DNA of 64,000 nt from Xiphophorus maculatus (lineage: Eukaryota; Chordata; Actinopteri; Cyprinodontiformes; Poeciliidae), in contig NC_036464.1 in assembly GCF_002775205.1 (NCBI RefSeq), positions 1,178,001 to 1,242,000 on the forward strand, read 5' to 3'. Shown piece by piece: positions 19,434-29,783 of this stretch. Made by a program: the position numbers and the translations under genes. Position 1 is the first letter of the stretch. Each line of letters starts with the position of its first letter. The notes below the pieces were generated by a model, which saw only the letters and a program-made list of their open reading frames with translations, searched no databases and had not been told where the DNA came from.

Positions 19434-19439
19434 TTTATT
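19434..19439 (-). other. fignl1 polyadenylation signal
   Basis: AATAAA on the minus strand, about 48 nt after the fignl1 stop, implying a very short 3' UTR. Confidence 0.55.
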
Positions 19440-19486
19440 TGCTCTTTGCCAAAGAACCTCCTGGTCTCAAACGGAGGCAGATGAGT

Positions 19487-21370
19487 TCACCGTCCGCATC
19501 CGAAGGTTTGGTTCCAGTCCTCGTACAGCTCCAGGTCTTTAGCCGACACACTGGGTCGAACCGTCTTCAAGGCCTCCTGGAAGTCGGCGTAGAGAATCGG
19601 CCTCACCTGATCTGCGCTGATGGTGGCAATGTCGTTGAGCTGGATGCTGCGTATGGGGCCCAAGGCGGCTTCCCGGCACAGCTGGGTCATGTCGGCGCCG
19701 GAGAAACCCTCTGTGGCTGCCACCACGCTCTCCAGCTCCTGTCCTCTCAGGTGGTTTCTCTCCTGCGCCATGAGGTTGGTCACAATCTGCCGCCGGGCGC
19801 CGGCTTCGGGCAAGGGGACGTACAAGCGCTTTGCCAGGCGGCGCCGCGCGGCCTCGTCGATCTCCTGGGGCCGGTTGGTGGCGCCGACCACCAGGATGCG
19901 ATCATCGGCTGCCGTGGCAGCGCCGTCCAGCTGAACCAGGAACTCCGTCTTTATCCTGCGGGACGAGTCGTGCTCCCCATCCGTCCGCTGGGACAGCAGG
20001 GAGTCGATCTCATCGATGAAAATTACCGCCGGCTGGTGGCAGCGGGCGATGGCGAACAGCGCCCGCACCATTTTCTCTCCTTCGCCCACCCACTTGGACG
20101 TTAGTGATGAGGCGCTGATGCTGAAGAAGGTGGCACCGGACTGGCAGGCGATACATTTTCCAATGAGCGTTTTCCCCGTTCCCGGGGGCCCGAACAACAG
20201 GATGCCTTTAGGCGGCCCGCGGAGCCCGGTGAAGATGTCAGGACGCAGCATGGGCCACACCACAATCTCCTTTATGGTGGTCTTCGCAAACTCCAGGCCA
20301 GCGATGTCATCCCAGGCAACCGGCGGGCCATGATCCATAATCTCACTCATGATCAGCTCCACTATCTTTGGCTCAAAGTTCTTCAGTCGCTCGTCCAGGA
20401 TTTGAGGTTCTGGGTTGGAGTTTTTACTGCCGTCTTCGTCCTCCGGCCGGGGGATCGGTGACACAAACTTGGAGAACGCCCCTCGAGATCTGTTGGCCCC
20501 CAGAGACTTTTTCATGGCCGCCGCCATCCCAGGCGGGTGACCTCTCTGGGGCTGGTAGGAGTGTTTCTTCTGCTGATTGACGATGAACTGCTCCCGGGCG
20601 GTTTTGAAGTTGCTCACGGCGCGGGGTTCGGTTGCCCCTGGACCTCCATGTTGGCCGGTAATGCCATCGCTTTTGTCTGGACTGTAAAAGTTCTTCCGTT
20701 TGGACGGGTTTGAGGAGGGAAAGAAGGAGGACTGATGGGTTTGTGCGCCTCCTGAAGGACCAGATGAAGAAGAATGACCAAACGCTGACTGAGGTCGTAC
20801 TGCGGGTCGAGGGACAACGCTTGAATGAACTGAGATCCCATCTGAAGTTCTTGGTCTCTCTGTTAGATTCCCGATAACGTTGTTAACCTCGGAGCTGGAC
20901 GGTGCTCGACTGGCTGCGGTAAACTGAACCTGAGCTGAGGCGGGGTCCCCTCTGCTCTCGTGTCCCACAGGTATGTCAACATCTGCTGGTGCCACCAGGA
21001 AGCTTTCTCTTCCTGAACTCGCCTGAATCATCCTCTGCACCGAGGGAATCCGCAGCACGCTCTCCGCCGTTAGTGACGACTCCCATTTGTCGCTGAGGTT
21101 CCTCTGACTGCGGGCCAGATGGAGCGCACTCTCTGCGTAGTTGTTGAGCCCCGTTTGGGGGTCATCCGAGTCCAGCACGGCGGCGTAGCGCTCCGAATAG
21201 GTCCTGAGCAGACCGGCCGCGCCGGCCTGAGAAAGCTGGGAGCTTGCCCATGCATACTGAATGGAGAGGATGTGGGCCCGGTAGGCGTCGGCCTTCTGTT
21301 CAGGTGTGCAGCTGCCAGATGAAATGTCAAAGGACCTGCGCTGCCATTCCTCCAGGTGTGCGCCACTCAT
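19487..21370 (-). CDS. fignl1: fignl1, fidgetin-like 1 AAA+ ATPase
   Basis: Nuclear AAA+ ATPase that removes or remodels RAD51 filaments in homologous recombination. One uninterrupted coding exon of 627 codons (human about 674). The N-terminal helical region (residues 1-120) matches the family ([28 protein letters not shown]). The RAD51-binding Phe-x-x-Ala motif is Phe255-Lys-Thr-Ala258. The central linker (about 120-250) is low-complexity and shorter than human. The AAA+ core follows: Walker A GPPGTGKT at 394-401, Walker B VIFIDEID at 449-456, sensor [16 protein letters not shown] from 496, and the C-terminal [21 protein letters not shown]. The start is the only Met near the family start; a splice acceptor 17 nt upstream (exon edge about 21387) implies a separate 5' UTR exon. 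It is convergent with ikzf1 and divergent from ttl. No defect was seen. Confidence 0.97.
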   Translation of the reverse strand: MSGAHLEEWQRRSFDISSGSCTPEQKADAYRAHILSIQYAWASSQLSQAGAAGLLRTYSERYAAVLDSDDPQTGLNNYAESALHLARSQRNLSDKWESSLTAESVLRIPSVQRMIQASSGRESFLVAPADVDIPVGHESRGDPASAQVQFTAASRAPSSSEVNNVIGNLTERPRTSDGISVHSSVVPRPAVRPQSAFGHSSSSGPSGGAQTHQSSFFPSSNPSKRKNFYSPDKSDGITGQHGGPGATEPRAVSNFKTAREQFIVNQQKKHSYQPQRGHPPGMAAAMKKSLGANRSRGAFSKFVSPIPRPEDEDGSKNSNPEPQILDERLKNFEPKIVELIMSEIMDHGPPVAWDDIAGLEFAKTTIKEIVVWPMLRPDIFTGLRGPPKGILLFGPPGTGKTLIGKCIACQSGATFFSISASSLTSKWVGEGEKMVRALFAIARCHQPAVIFIDEIDSLLSQRTDGEHDSSRRIKTEFLVQLDGAATAADDRILVVGATNRPQEIDEAARRRLAKRLYVPLPEAGARRQIVTNLMAQERNHLRGQELESVVAATEGFSGADMTQLCREAALGPIRSIQLNDIATISADQVRPILYADFQEALKTVRPSVSAKDLELYEDWNQTFGCGR

Positions 21371-22126
21371 GCCTGGTCTGCTCCGGCCTGATGGAGGAGA
21401 GGGGACAAACGTTATGAAAAATACATGACCTCTGTCAACGCCAAGGCCTGCTCCACATCTGACGCAGACGGAGAAAAATGCTCTTCTTCACGGTTTGTGA
21501 TGAAAAATAAAAAACAAACAAGCAGGATTCAGAGGAAAATACACAATTCAGTCCCTCCAGGATTCCACACTGTTTTTGCAAAAAAAAAAAAAAAACAAAT
21601 TCACTGATTTTGTGGTGCTACTTTGAAAATGTTCACAAGGAATTTGTTCATTTTTTCCCCTTCCAAAATATAGAAGAAAAAAACATGAGATTACTGTATG
21701 GCTGAAACAATTAATCGGAATAATCTAGAGGAATTAATTATTGAAATCAACCCACAAAATTAAGGTAAACCTTTACATTTGACTAAATTCATAACATTTT
21801 TCTTATTTATCTATTATTCTGACATTCAACAGAATCAAATAATTTTAGTATTTAACAACCTAACTGACCTAAAACAGGGAAACTTTAATCTTACTTATCA
21901 GACAGGGAGGAAAATGTTTGTTGTATTTTTGTACAGTGTAAATATCTGATTTCAGCTGCTGAAACTATAGAACTATATCTACATTCTATTATTTGCAGTG
22001 TTTGCAGTACAAACACTACAAATATTACATAGTACTTTACATTTTAAAATATTATATTTCTTATGTTTTAATCCCTTGGAATAGCAATAATCAGAAAGAA
22101 CCAAATCACAATTTTAAATACATTTA
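21371..22126. other. fignl1 5' flank with a MITE fragment
   Basis: Contains the fignl1 UTR splice acceptor at about 21388 and, near 21700-21790, the left end of MITE family R3 (GCTGAAACAATTAATCGG), also seen at 49455 and 55197. The rest is AT-rich. Confidence 0.45.
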
Positions 22127-22470
22127 CAGCAGCTCTCAAAAGTATTCATACCTCTTGAGCTTTTATACATTCTGTCACTTTACAAACTTTGTTGGTATTT
22201 TAACGTAGAGACCGACACAAAGCAGCACATATTAATACATGTGATGTCACCTGCATTTGTATTTATCCTCCTATACTCTGAGATCCTTAAATAAAACCTA
22301 TTGCAACAGGAATGTTCAGAAATTAGTAAATAGAGTCCAGATATGTGTAAAGTTATCAATCTCCATATAAATCCAGCTCTGTGAAAACTTCAGATGTTTG
22401 TTAGAGAATGTCAACAAAGAGGACAAGGAAGGAGAAAGTCAGTGTTGAAACAAAGTAACACAATGGAGAC
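22127..22470 (+). mobile_element. 5' fragment of a Tc1-like element
   Basis: Left end CAGCAGCTCTCAAAAGTATTC after a TA, followed by a family-typical subterminal region (ACAAAGCAGCACAT). No matching right end was found. The open frame 22394-22981 begins within it but does not resemble a transposase. Confidence 0.6.
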
Positions 22471-22989
22471 ATCTTATTTCCAGGAAACCTCTGAAAAGTT
22501 CAGCCTGGGGATTCAAGAAAATATTCCATGTTGGAAACTTTCCATAGTAATTAATTATGGGAATATCGTGAAATTTGGGGGAAATAACTGGAAAATGGGG
22601 CAACTTAAACAGACTGTATCATATTCAAACATAAACAAGCATGTTGTTAGGCAGGGCAGACATCCAGATTTCCAAGCTTACATGCAGAACTTTATGGACT
22701 TTCATGGAGTCCCAATAATATACGATAGAGTTTGCTGTTGTGAAGTGACAAAATGTGGAAGTTATGCTAAACAGATATTTACTAACTTCCATAATTTCAT
22801 GCCCTCCACACGTGGACTGTTTACAGTTAATACCTCCACCCCAAAACACTTCACAGCACGGAGAATAACCGGAATCACTTACAGTCGGGAGGGCCTTCCT
22901 GTTAGCTCTGACCAGGTTAAAGATGCTAAAGGAACAGCTAACTTTATCACGCTAACTGTTGCGATCACTGTTCCACTTTAAAACGCCAT

Positions 22990-23065
22990 AATTTTACTCT
23001 TGATTCCCGCCACTCGGCTTCCTCTTCCGTGACGCCACTTCCTGTCTCGTCTCTCTAAGGAGTCC
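22990..23065 (-). promoter_or_regulatory. Candidate fignl1 promoter (ETS + CRE-like sites)
   Basis: On the minus strand GACAGGAAGTGG (ETS core GGAAGTG) is followed by GCGTCACGGAAGAGG. It lies about 1.6 kb upstream of the fignl1 start and 2 kb from ttl. Assigned to fignl1 by position and orientation only. Confidence 0.3.
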
Positions 23066-24301
23066 TACAATGAGAACTTTCATCGTTACTTTTTAATGAT
23101 TCTAGGAAAATCAGATGAAAATATAATACGTTCTCTGTTTAAACAACCGAAAAACATTTTTTTGTTTGAAAGAAAAGTAGAGGTAACTCATTTTAAAAAG
23201 TTTTCCCAACGAGAATGGAACGAGACCCAAAACTTGTTACACTTTGTCGTTCAGATACAGTTCAACAAATATCCTCTAAATTATGTTTATTGTTTAGTAT
23301 AAAGAATTGTCTTCTACATAGAGAACATACTATTTCTTTTAAAACTTTGTAATATCCTTTCACGTTGTGAATAACAAAGGTTTACGTCGCCATCTTGTGG
23401 TCTTAACGTGATAACCACAGATGACTCGCCGCCATGTTGTGAGTGGCAACGTTGGTGAGCCCATCAGAAGCTGTGCAGTGTTTTCCTTTTTAGTCAAGCT
23501 GTTGCTTTACTGTGAATCATTAGTGGCACAACGCTCCTTTGAAAGGCATTAGATACGAAATGAACACCTAAACATAATACCTAACCAAAAATTAAAAACC
23601 CAGAAAAAATATTAGCACATTACCTGATGTAAGATCTTTAGTTATTTTTACACATACTTCGTTTAAACTGTTGCATTGTATTTTATTGAAATCTGCGCAC
23701 TTCAATTAGTTTAATGAGGGTTACAGAATATACAATATGAATGAATGATTGAGACTGCTTTTCTATTTTTCTCTTACCTTTTCCAAATAACATTGTTACA
23801 TCCCTTAAATATTATAATTTTTCTATCATTATTTATTAAATGTTCAGAAAAGCGTATAAAAGTTTAACAATAGTAAAAGAAATTGCTAAAAATATGAAAA
23901 GACCTAAAACTACTAAGGCACACTCATCAAAATGACTATCTATCCAGACTAGTACATTACGCGTCAATGAGTCACATGACCTGGAAACTATTGAAGAAAA
24001 GTACGACTTTTGAAAATTACCTATAAAATATAAAAAAGACCTAAAATGAAATACAAATATTTTTTATATTTTAAATAAGGATTTTTCAGTAAAGACAGAA
24101 ATCTCTTAACTTTTTCTCCTAACTGCTGGTATGAGTTTTATATCAAAAGGATAATATTTAGGGAAAATAAATGCGTGCAAATATTGTCAAGAGTTGCTCC
24201 GTTTAGTCAGTTTTCTCATCACTGTGCGATGCGCGTTCCCGAGACAGGGCATGCAATTCTCGGCATAACACCTGTGTTAGTTTAGCGCTTAAGTGCGTTG
24301 T

Positions 24302-24494
24302 ATTCTGGGAAATGTAGTACGTTTTGTGAAAAGGATATATGCCGCGACCTTTACTGTGACTGAATTTACTAAATGTTTTATTTCTTCATAGATATTTTTA
24401 AAATTCATCCACAGTTTATTTTATGCTACATTAAAATCGTTTGCTGTAAACTACGCTGGGTGTTCCTGATGTCTGAAACTACATTACCCAGAAG
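24302..24494. promoter_or_regulatory. Two opposed ZNF143/THAP11-like sites near the ttl promoter
   Basis: ATTCTGGGAAATGTAGTA at 24302-24319 (minus-strand ACTACATTTCCCAG) and ACTACATTACCCAGAAG at 24478-24494 are near-identical copies in opposite orientation of the ACTACAnnTCCCAG promoter motif. They are 600-800 bp upstream of the ttl start codon, next to a plausible first exon. Confidence 0.45.
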
Positions 24495-25100
24495 AGTTAG
24501 AGTGCTCTGCTTATAGTGTTGATAGCGGATGCCTGAGATTCCAAAGAATAAAGCGCTGTAGCGGGGGATGTTGTGTATTGTTGAAATGGAAGCGTAAAGT
24601 TAGTAGCCAGTTTGTATTTTGAGAGGTTCATATTTACTTTTGCAGCTTTTTGGCGACGCGCAGAGGAAGAGTTTACTGTTAGCATCTGAAGCGGTGGGAG
24701 ACCGTTAGCTGCTTAGCTAAAGTGGAGACAGGATGTGAATGAATCCGGACGGGATCAGCCCCAGGAACCGGAGCAGCACTGAGCCAGTCAGACAGACACA
24801 CCCTTGTCTGGGAAGAGGAACTGGACCGTATCAGCTCAGCGACATGCAGTAACTACCCTTCATATCTCATGCCAACATGTGTTAGCCTCTAGCTGCTGGA
24901 TTCATCCAATTGGAAACCAGTTTGAGCCCAGTTAAAAGTGTGGACTTAATATGACCGACTCATCAGCACCATCATGGCTCGGGCAGAGGTGATAATCCCC
25001 ACCAGGCTGTCTGCTGCAGATCCAGCCTCTACCCACGGCTAACCGGCACACACCAAGCCAGACTTTGTAGCCTACTTGACGTGTTTGTGGTCAGCGTGGA

Positions 25101-28100
25101 ATGATGAGCTCTCCCATGTACACCTTTGTTAGCCGCGATGATAACAGCACTATTTATGCAGAAGTGTCTAAAATCCTGCTGTCCACCGGACACTGGAAGA
25201 GGCTGAAAAGAGACAATCCCAGATTCAACCTCATGCTCGGTGAGCGGAACCGGCTGCCATTTGGACGCCTTGGTGAGTGATGTGCTATATTTGGTGTCAA
25301 CCCATTCAGTATCAGGCTGCTGGGACTTATTCATGTCTTCATTGTGTAGAAAAAAAAACCCAGTTTTGTTCTGCAGTTTAACCCAAAAGTTCTCAAATTC
25401 AAATGGTGTAACGCAATTAGATTCATTAAACACAGAATGATTGATTTCAAGCATTTATTAATGTTAATTATGACAATTAAAGTTTGTGTCAGTTTCCCAC
25501 AAATTATTACCAATGTATTATTTAAAATTCAGAAATGTAATGCCCTTTACAGTAATTTGGAAGAATGATAACTTGACAGTTCCAGGAGACAGTTACTGAG
25601 TCAATGGAAAGTTGAGTGGAAGGAAAAAAGCACGGCTTGCTGGAGCTTCAAGAGAAATCCCTCACAGACTGTCACATATGAACCAGAGATGATGTCAGCA
25701 ACAAACAAGGAAGTTTTACATTTATATTTGATTGGAGATTTGGAAATAAAAATTCCCAGATTACTGGAGGAAGAGTGGAAAAACATGAATCAGATTGCTT
25801 AAGTTTATTTATTTTTCTGTGTGTAATAAACTAAATATTATGAGTTTTACTTTTAAAACCGAAACAAACAGTGGTTGTGTTTCCATATACATTTTAATGT
25901 GTATTTTGAAGTATTGTGTTAGAAACAGTTGATAGAAACTGCAAATCAAAATAATTTCCTCAGTTTCACAGAAACCCTTTTGCTTGCTTGCGGTAGTTTT
26001 TGGCTTTTCCGGAAAAGAGTCAATGTGCTAATGGGGAGATCGAAACACATTTGCTGAATAAGTTCTGATGTAGCTAAAGCTCCCATCCTCTAGAACCTTT
26101 GTGCCTTACCAGAGGCACAAAACTCAGAAAAATTTCAGTACAAGTCCAAACCTCCAGCTTCTGAAATGGTTGGTCCAGGACCCTTCCTGTTTATTATAAC
26201 ATTACGTAACATCAACATATGATTAAAAAAAAACATCCCTAATTTGCATTTTACTTTTTTATAACATTTCAAGAGTTTGATTATAATTCACGTGACAGTT
26301 GGTCGGAAACAGCTTGTGTGGAGTGAAAACAAGCTGTTGATTTTAAACACAGGGCAGCCATATTGGATTTTAAGGTTTCTGTTAAACATCTTCCTGTTTA
26401 TGACTTCAACTTCAGAATGACTCGAGTGTCACTGGAACACGTTGAAATGTCCTCATGTTGACGTTTCAGGCCATGAACCAGGACTGGTGCAGCTGGTGAA
26501 TTACTACAGAGGAGCAGACAAGCTGTGCAGGAAGGCGTCGCTGGTCAAGTGAGTCTCTGTCTTCCTCTCAGACCCATTTGTTTCTGTTGTCTCGTCTGAA
26601 AGCTGATCAGCCAGAGGGAATAAAATCAGCTGACCACTCTCCTTCTGGGCCATTAGGCTAATAAAGACCAGCCCAGAGCTGTCAGACTCCAGCAACTGGT
26701 TCCCAGAGTCCTACATCATCTACCCCACCAACCTCAACACTCCCGTTGCCCCGGCTACCAACGGCATCAGCCACCTGAAGAGCAACCCGAAGACAGACGA
26801 GCGGGAAGTCTTCCTGGCGTCCTACCATGCTAAGAAGGAGAGCGGAGAAGGAACCGTGTGGATCGCCAAGTCTTCTGCTGGAGCTAAAGGTACAGACTGG
26901 TTTCTGACTCAGCTGCTGGTTTATTTTTATGAACGGCTTTTGAGTTGATGCTAAAAGAGATGTTTGTGTTTTTATCCATCCATCCTTTCATCTATCTATT
27001 TATCTTTTCATTCAATCTTTCATCTTTTTATCCATCCATCTATCCACCCATCCAATTTTAGTGGATCTTTAGCATTTATAGCCACCATTGAGCTGATAGA
27101 ACCTAAACTTTGACCTCATGATTTGCTGATAGAAATCTAAGCTAACCTTCCTGTTGCACCAGGTGCTGGTATTCTGATCTCGCATGATGCCAATCAGCTG
27201 CTGGACTATATTGACAATCAGGGACAGGTTCATGTTATCCAGAAGTACCTGGAGAAACCCCTACTGCTGGAGCCGGGCCATCGGAAGTTTGACATCAGGC
27301 AGGTGTTTCAGCCATGCTGCGCCTCTGGAGAATCTGCCTCAGATGCCTGACTCTCACCTGCTCTGTCATTGACAGGAGCTGGGTTCTGGTGGACCATCAG
27401 TATAACATCTACCTGTACCGGGAGGGCGTGCTGCGGACCTCGTCTGAGCCCTACAACAGTGCAGACCTGCAGGACATGACCAGCCACCTGACCAATCACT
27501 GCATCCAGAAGGAGCACTCGCAGAACTACGGCCGCTATGAGGAGGGCAACGAGATGTTCTTTGACGAGTTCAAGCTGTACCTGCTCAACACTCACAGCGT
27601 CACCCTGGAGACGACCATATTACCTCAGATCAAACACGTCATCAAGTGAGTTGATGCCTGTTTCAGTTCGGTTTGCTGGAAACTGTGGAGCAGATGTGGA
27701 GGGAAGTTAGTTTAGGATGAAATATTAGGAAACCTGAGAGTAGTTTCAGTCTGATTGGGACCAAAGTTGCAACATTTGTTACATTTTCAGCTGGTGTGGT
27801 TCTATTTCTGACTGTACTGTGTTAAACAAGCTAAACCTTTTGAAAAACCTGTTCTCCTCTCTGCCTGTGGTGGCGCTGCACCAAGAACCAGTGAAGGAAA
27901 CAATACAAATACCTCTGAAGAAGACTTTCTTATTCACAAAATGAAAACAAAGTGGAGTAGCGTCAGAAGTTAGCAGTTGTAGGATTTCTCTTTTGTTTTT
28001 GGTAAAATACTGAGTCATTTCTTCCACTAGTGCTCTACCAGCGTGTTTGTTCTGGTTGTATTTATCCAAAGTGTCCTGTGCTTTAGTCCGCTTCCTGTTT

Positions 28101-29231
28101 TTGGAACTGTCTCTTATCCGCCAGAGTTCACTTCAACTGAACTGAGACCGAGGTTTGCAGGCAAACAAGAGTTTGCTTTTTTGGTGGATGTCGCATTCAC
28201 ACCTCCCCAAATGAACCGAACCGTTCTAGACAAACAAACTGGAATCTGATTAAAGCGAACTAAGCAGGGCTGGTGTGAATGCACTCTGAATCTTTCTGAC
28301 TCCCATTCAGGAGGGAAATTCCGACATCATCCAGCTAATCCCAATGTGTTTCCTGTCTAAAACAACGACCTGATTCCTGCAGAAGTTCTGATTCTGCCCA
28401 GGACCTTCCTGTTTTGATGGATGTTACACTGAACCACCTTTTAAAAATACTATTTCAGTGCATCTCACTGGAAAAAAAACAATAAATCATTAACAATTTA
28501 ATGTTTACAGGTGGTTGGTTATTAGGACTAGTTAGTTTGAAGAGAATGTAGAAAAAAATTGAGGCACCAACATCAGTCCTTTATCTAAACAACTGAACAA
28601 TAACTAATGCTTGCTGAATAAAACCTGCAGTTGGAAGCACATGCTTGATAGGATATAATACCTTGTATTTTAAAGTTTAAAACTTTACACATCCTGCTAG
28701 CTTGAGGTAAGTAGTGAACTCAGAGAGCCAGGGTTTGTCTGTCCAACAGAAAATGGATAGCATGCCTTAATGTGGTTATTACTGGACGCTGAGAAGACTT
28801 TGGTGTCGTTTCAGGAGCTGCCTGTCGTGCATCGAGGCGGCCATCAGCACCAAGCACCTGTCCTACCAGAGCTTCCAGCTGTTTGGCTTTGACTTCATGG
28901 TCGACGAAAACTTCAAAGTGTGGCTCATCGAGATCAACGGCGCTCCAGCCTGCGCTCAGTCAGTAACGCTCTTCACAAATCACAGTTTTATTTGTGTTTC
29001 AGATCATATTTTAATGGTTTTCCACCTATCTGGTTCAGGAAACTCTACCCAGAATTATGTCAAGGCATCATTGACGTGGCAATCTCCAGCGTCTTCACGC
29101 TCAACAGCGACTCGTCGTCCGCTTCGTCTTCGCCTTACTCCTCCTCCCCGTCTTCTCTCTTCACCTCCAACTCCTGCTCCTCTCCGAAGCTGAGGGGCCC
29201 TCTGCACGTGGGCCCTTTCACCCGCCTCTAG
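25101..29231 (+). CDS. ttl: ttl, tubulin tyrosine ligase
   Basis: ATP-dependent enzyme that re-adds tyrosine to the C-terminus of detyrosinated alpha-tubulin in the cytosol. Exons: 25101-25272, 26470-26548, 26657-26889, 27163-27298, 27376-27645, 28815-28958, 29039-29231; frames close exactly (1227 nt). Two upstream in-frame Mets precede the Met-Tyr-Thr-Phe that matches the mammalian start (25116), so the product is 403-408 residues against 377 in human. Family landmarks: [52 protein letters not shown] (ATP-binding lysine region), [50 protein letters not shown] and [14 protein letters not shown] (metal-binding Glu/Asn). The fourth donor (27299) reads GCAGGT, so intron 4 (77 bp) is a GC-AG intron. 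The last exon ends in a Ser-rich tail unlike the human one. Confidence 0.96.
25870..26360. repeat. Dispersed repeat family R2, copy 2 (ttl intron 1)
   Basis: Second copy of the repeat at 13570-14040, same strand, sharing AATAAGTTCTG, TACCAGAGGCACAAAAC, CTTCCTGTTTAT and GGAAACAGCTTGTGT blocks. It ends about 110 bp before ttl exon 2. Confidence 0.55.
26974..27058. repeat. Imperfect (ATCC)n/(ATCT)n microsatellite
   Basis: Repeated TCCATCCATC and CTATCTAT units in ttl intron 3. Confidence 0.7.
28030..28290. repeat. Possible MITE in ttl intron 5
   Basis: GTGTGAATGCACTC at the right and the GAACCGAACCG interior resemble a fish MITE family whose ends read CATTCACACC. The left end was not resolved, so the assignment is weak. 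Confidence 0.3.
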
Positions 29232-29331
29232 GGGCCCTCCGTCCAAACCTCACCCAGCAGGAGAAGCACATGTGGAAACACATGGCTTCTACAGTCAGTT
29301 AAGTGATGAAGAAGACGGTGGGAGATGGTCA

Positions 29332-29712
29332 CACTGCAAAAACACAAAATCTTACCAAGGACTTTTGGTCTAATTTCTAGTCCAAATATCTTAGTAAACT
29401 TGAAATAAGACAAAAACTTAGAAATAACGTTTCAGCAAGATCTAGGAACTTGTTTTGAGTCAGTAAACCCTTCATATTGATGAAAACGTTCTACTGGCAG
29501 ATTATTTCACTAATGACACAAGAAAAGTTTCTTGCTATAAGTGAAATAATCTGCCAGTGGAACCATTTGTTTCCATCAATATGAAGGAAGCAAATATAGC
29601 TTGCTGAAAAGTTACTTTTAAGTTAGTTTTGTCTTATTTAAAGTATTCCATGATATCTGCACTAGAAATTAGACCAAAATGGTCTAGTTGGTAAGATTTT
29701 GTTTTTGCAGTG
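29332..29712. mobile_element. Fold-back MITE, CACTGCAAAAAC family, near-intact
   Basis: 381 bp starting CACTGCAAAAACAC and ending TTTTTGCAGTG. Inner halves are complementary: CATATTGATGAAAACG...TCCATCAATATG and CTGGCAGATTATTTCACT...AGTGAAATAATCTGCCAG. The whole element can fold into one long hairpin. It lies 100 bp after the ttl stop, probably in the 3' UTR. Confidence 0.8.
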
Positions 29713-29755
29713 TACCAAACACTGTGAGGGTTTCTGACCCTTTTTTCCTCCATCG

Positions 29756-29783
29756 TTGGATGGATGGATGGATGGATGGATGT
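29756..29783. repeat. (TGGA)n microsatellite
   Basis: Six to seven TGGA units directly after the fold-back MITE. Confidence 0.85.

Noticed and set aside
19397-20104. 235-codon plus-strand frame
   Set aside because: Antisense of the fignl1 AAA+ core; it has no domain of its own.
22394-22981. 195-codon plus-strand open frame upstream of fignl1
   Set aside because: It begins in a Tc1-like fragment and continues through repetitive sequence (TTGGAAACTTTCC-type motifs). It has no family resemblance, no splice context and odd composition.
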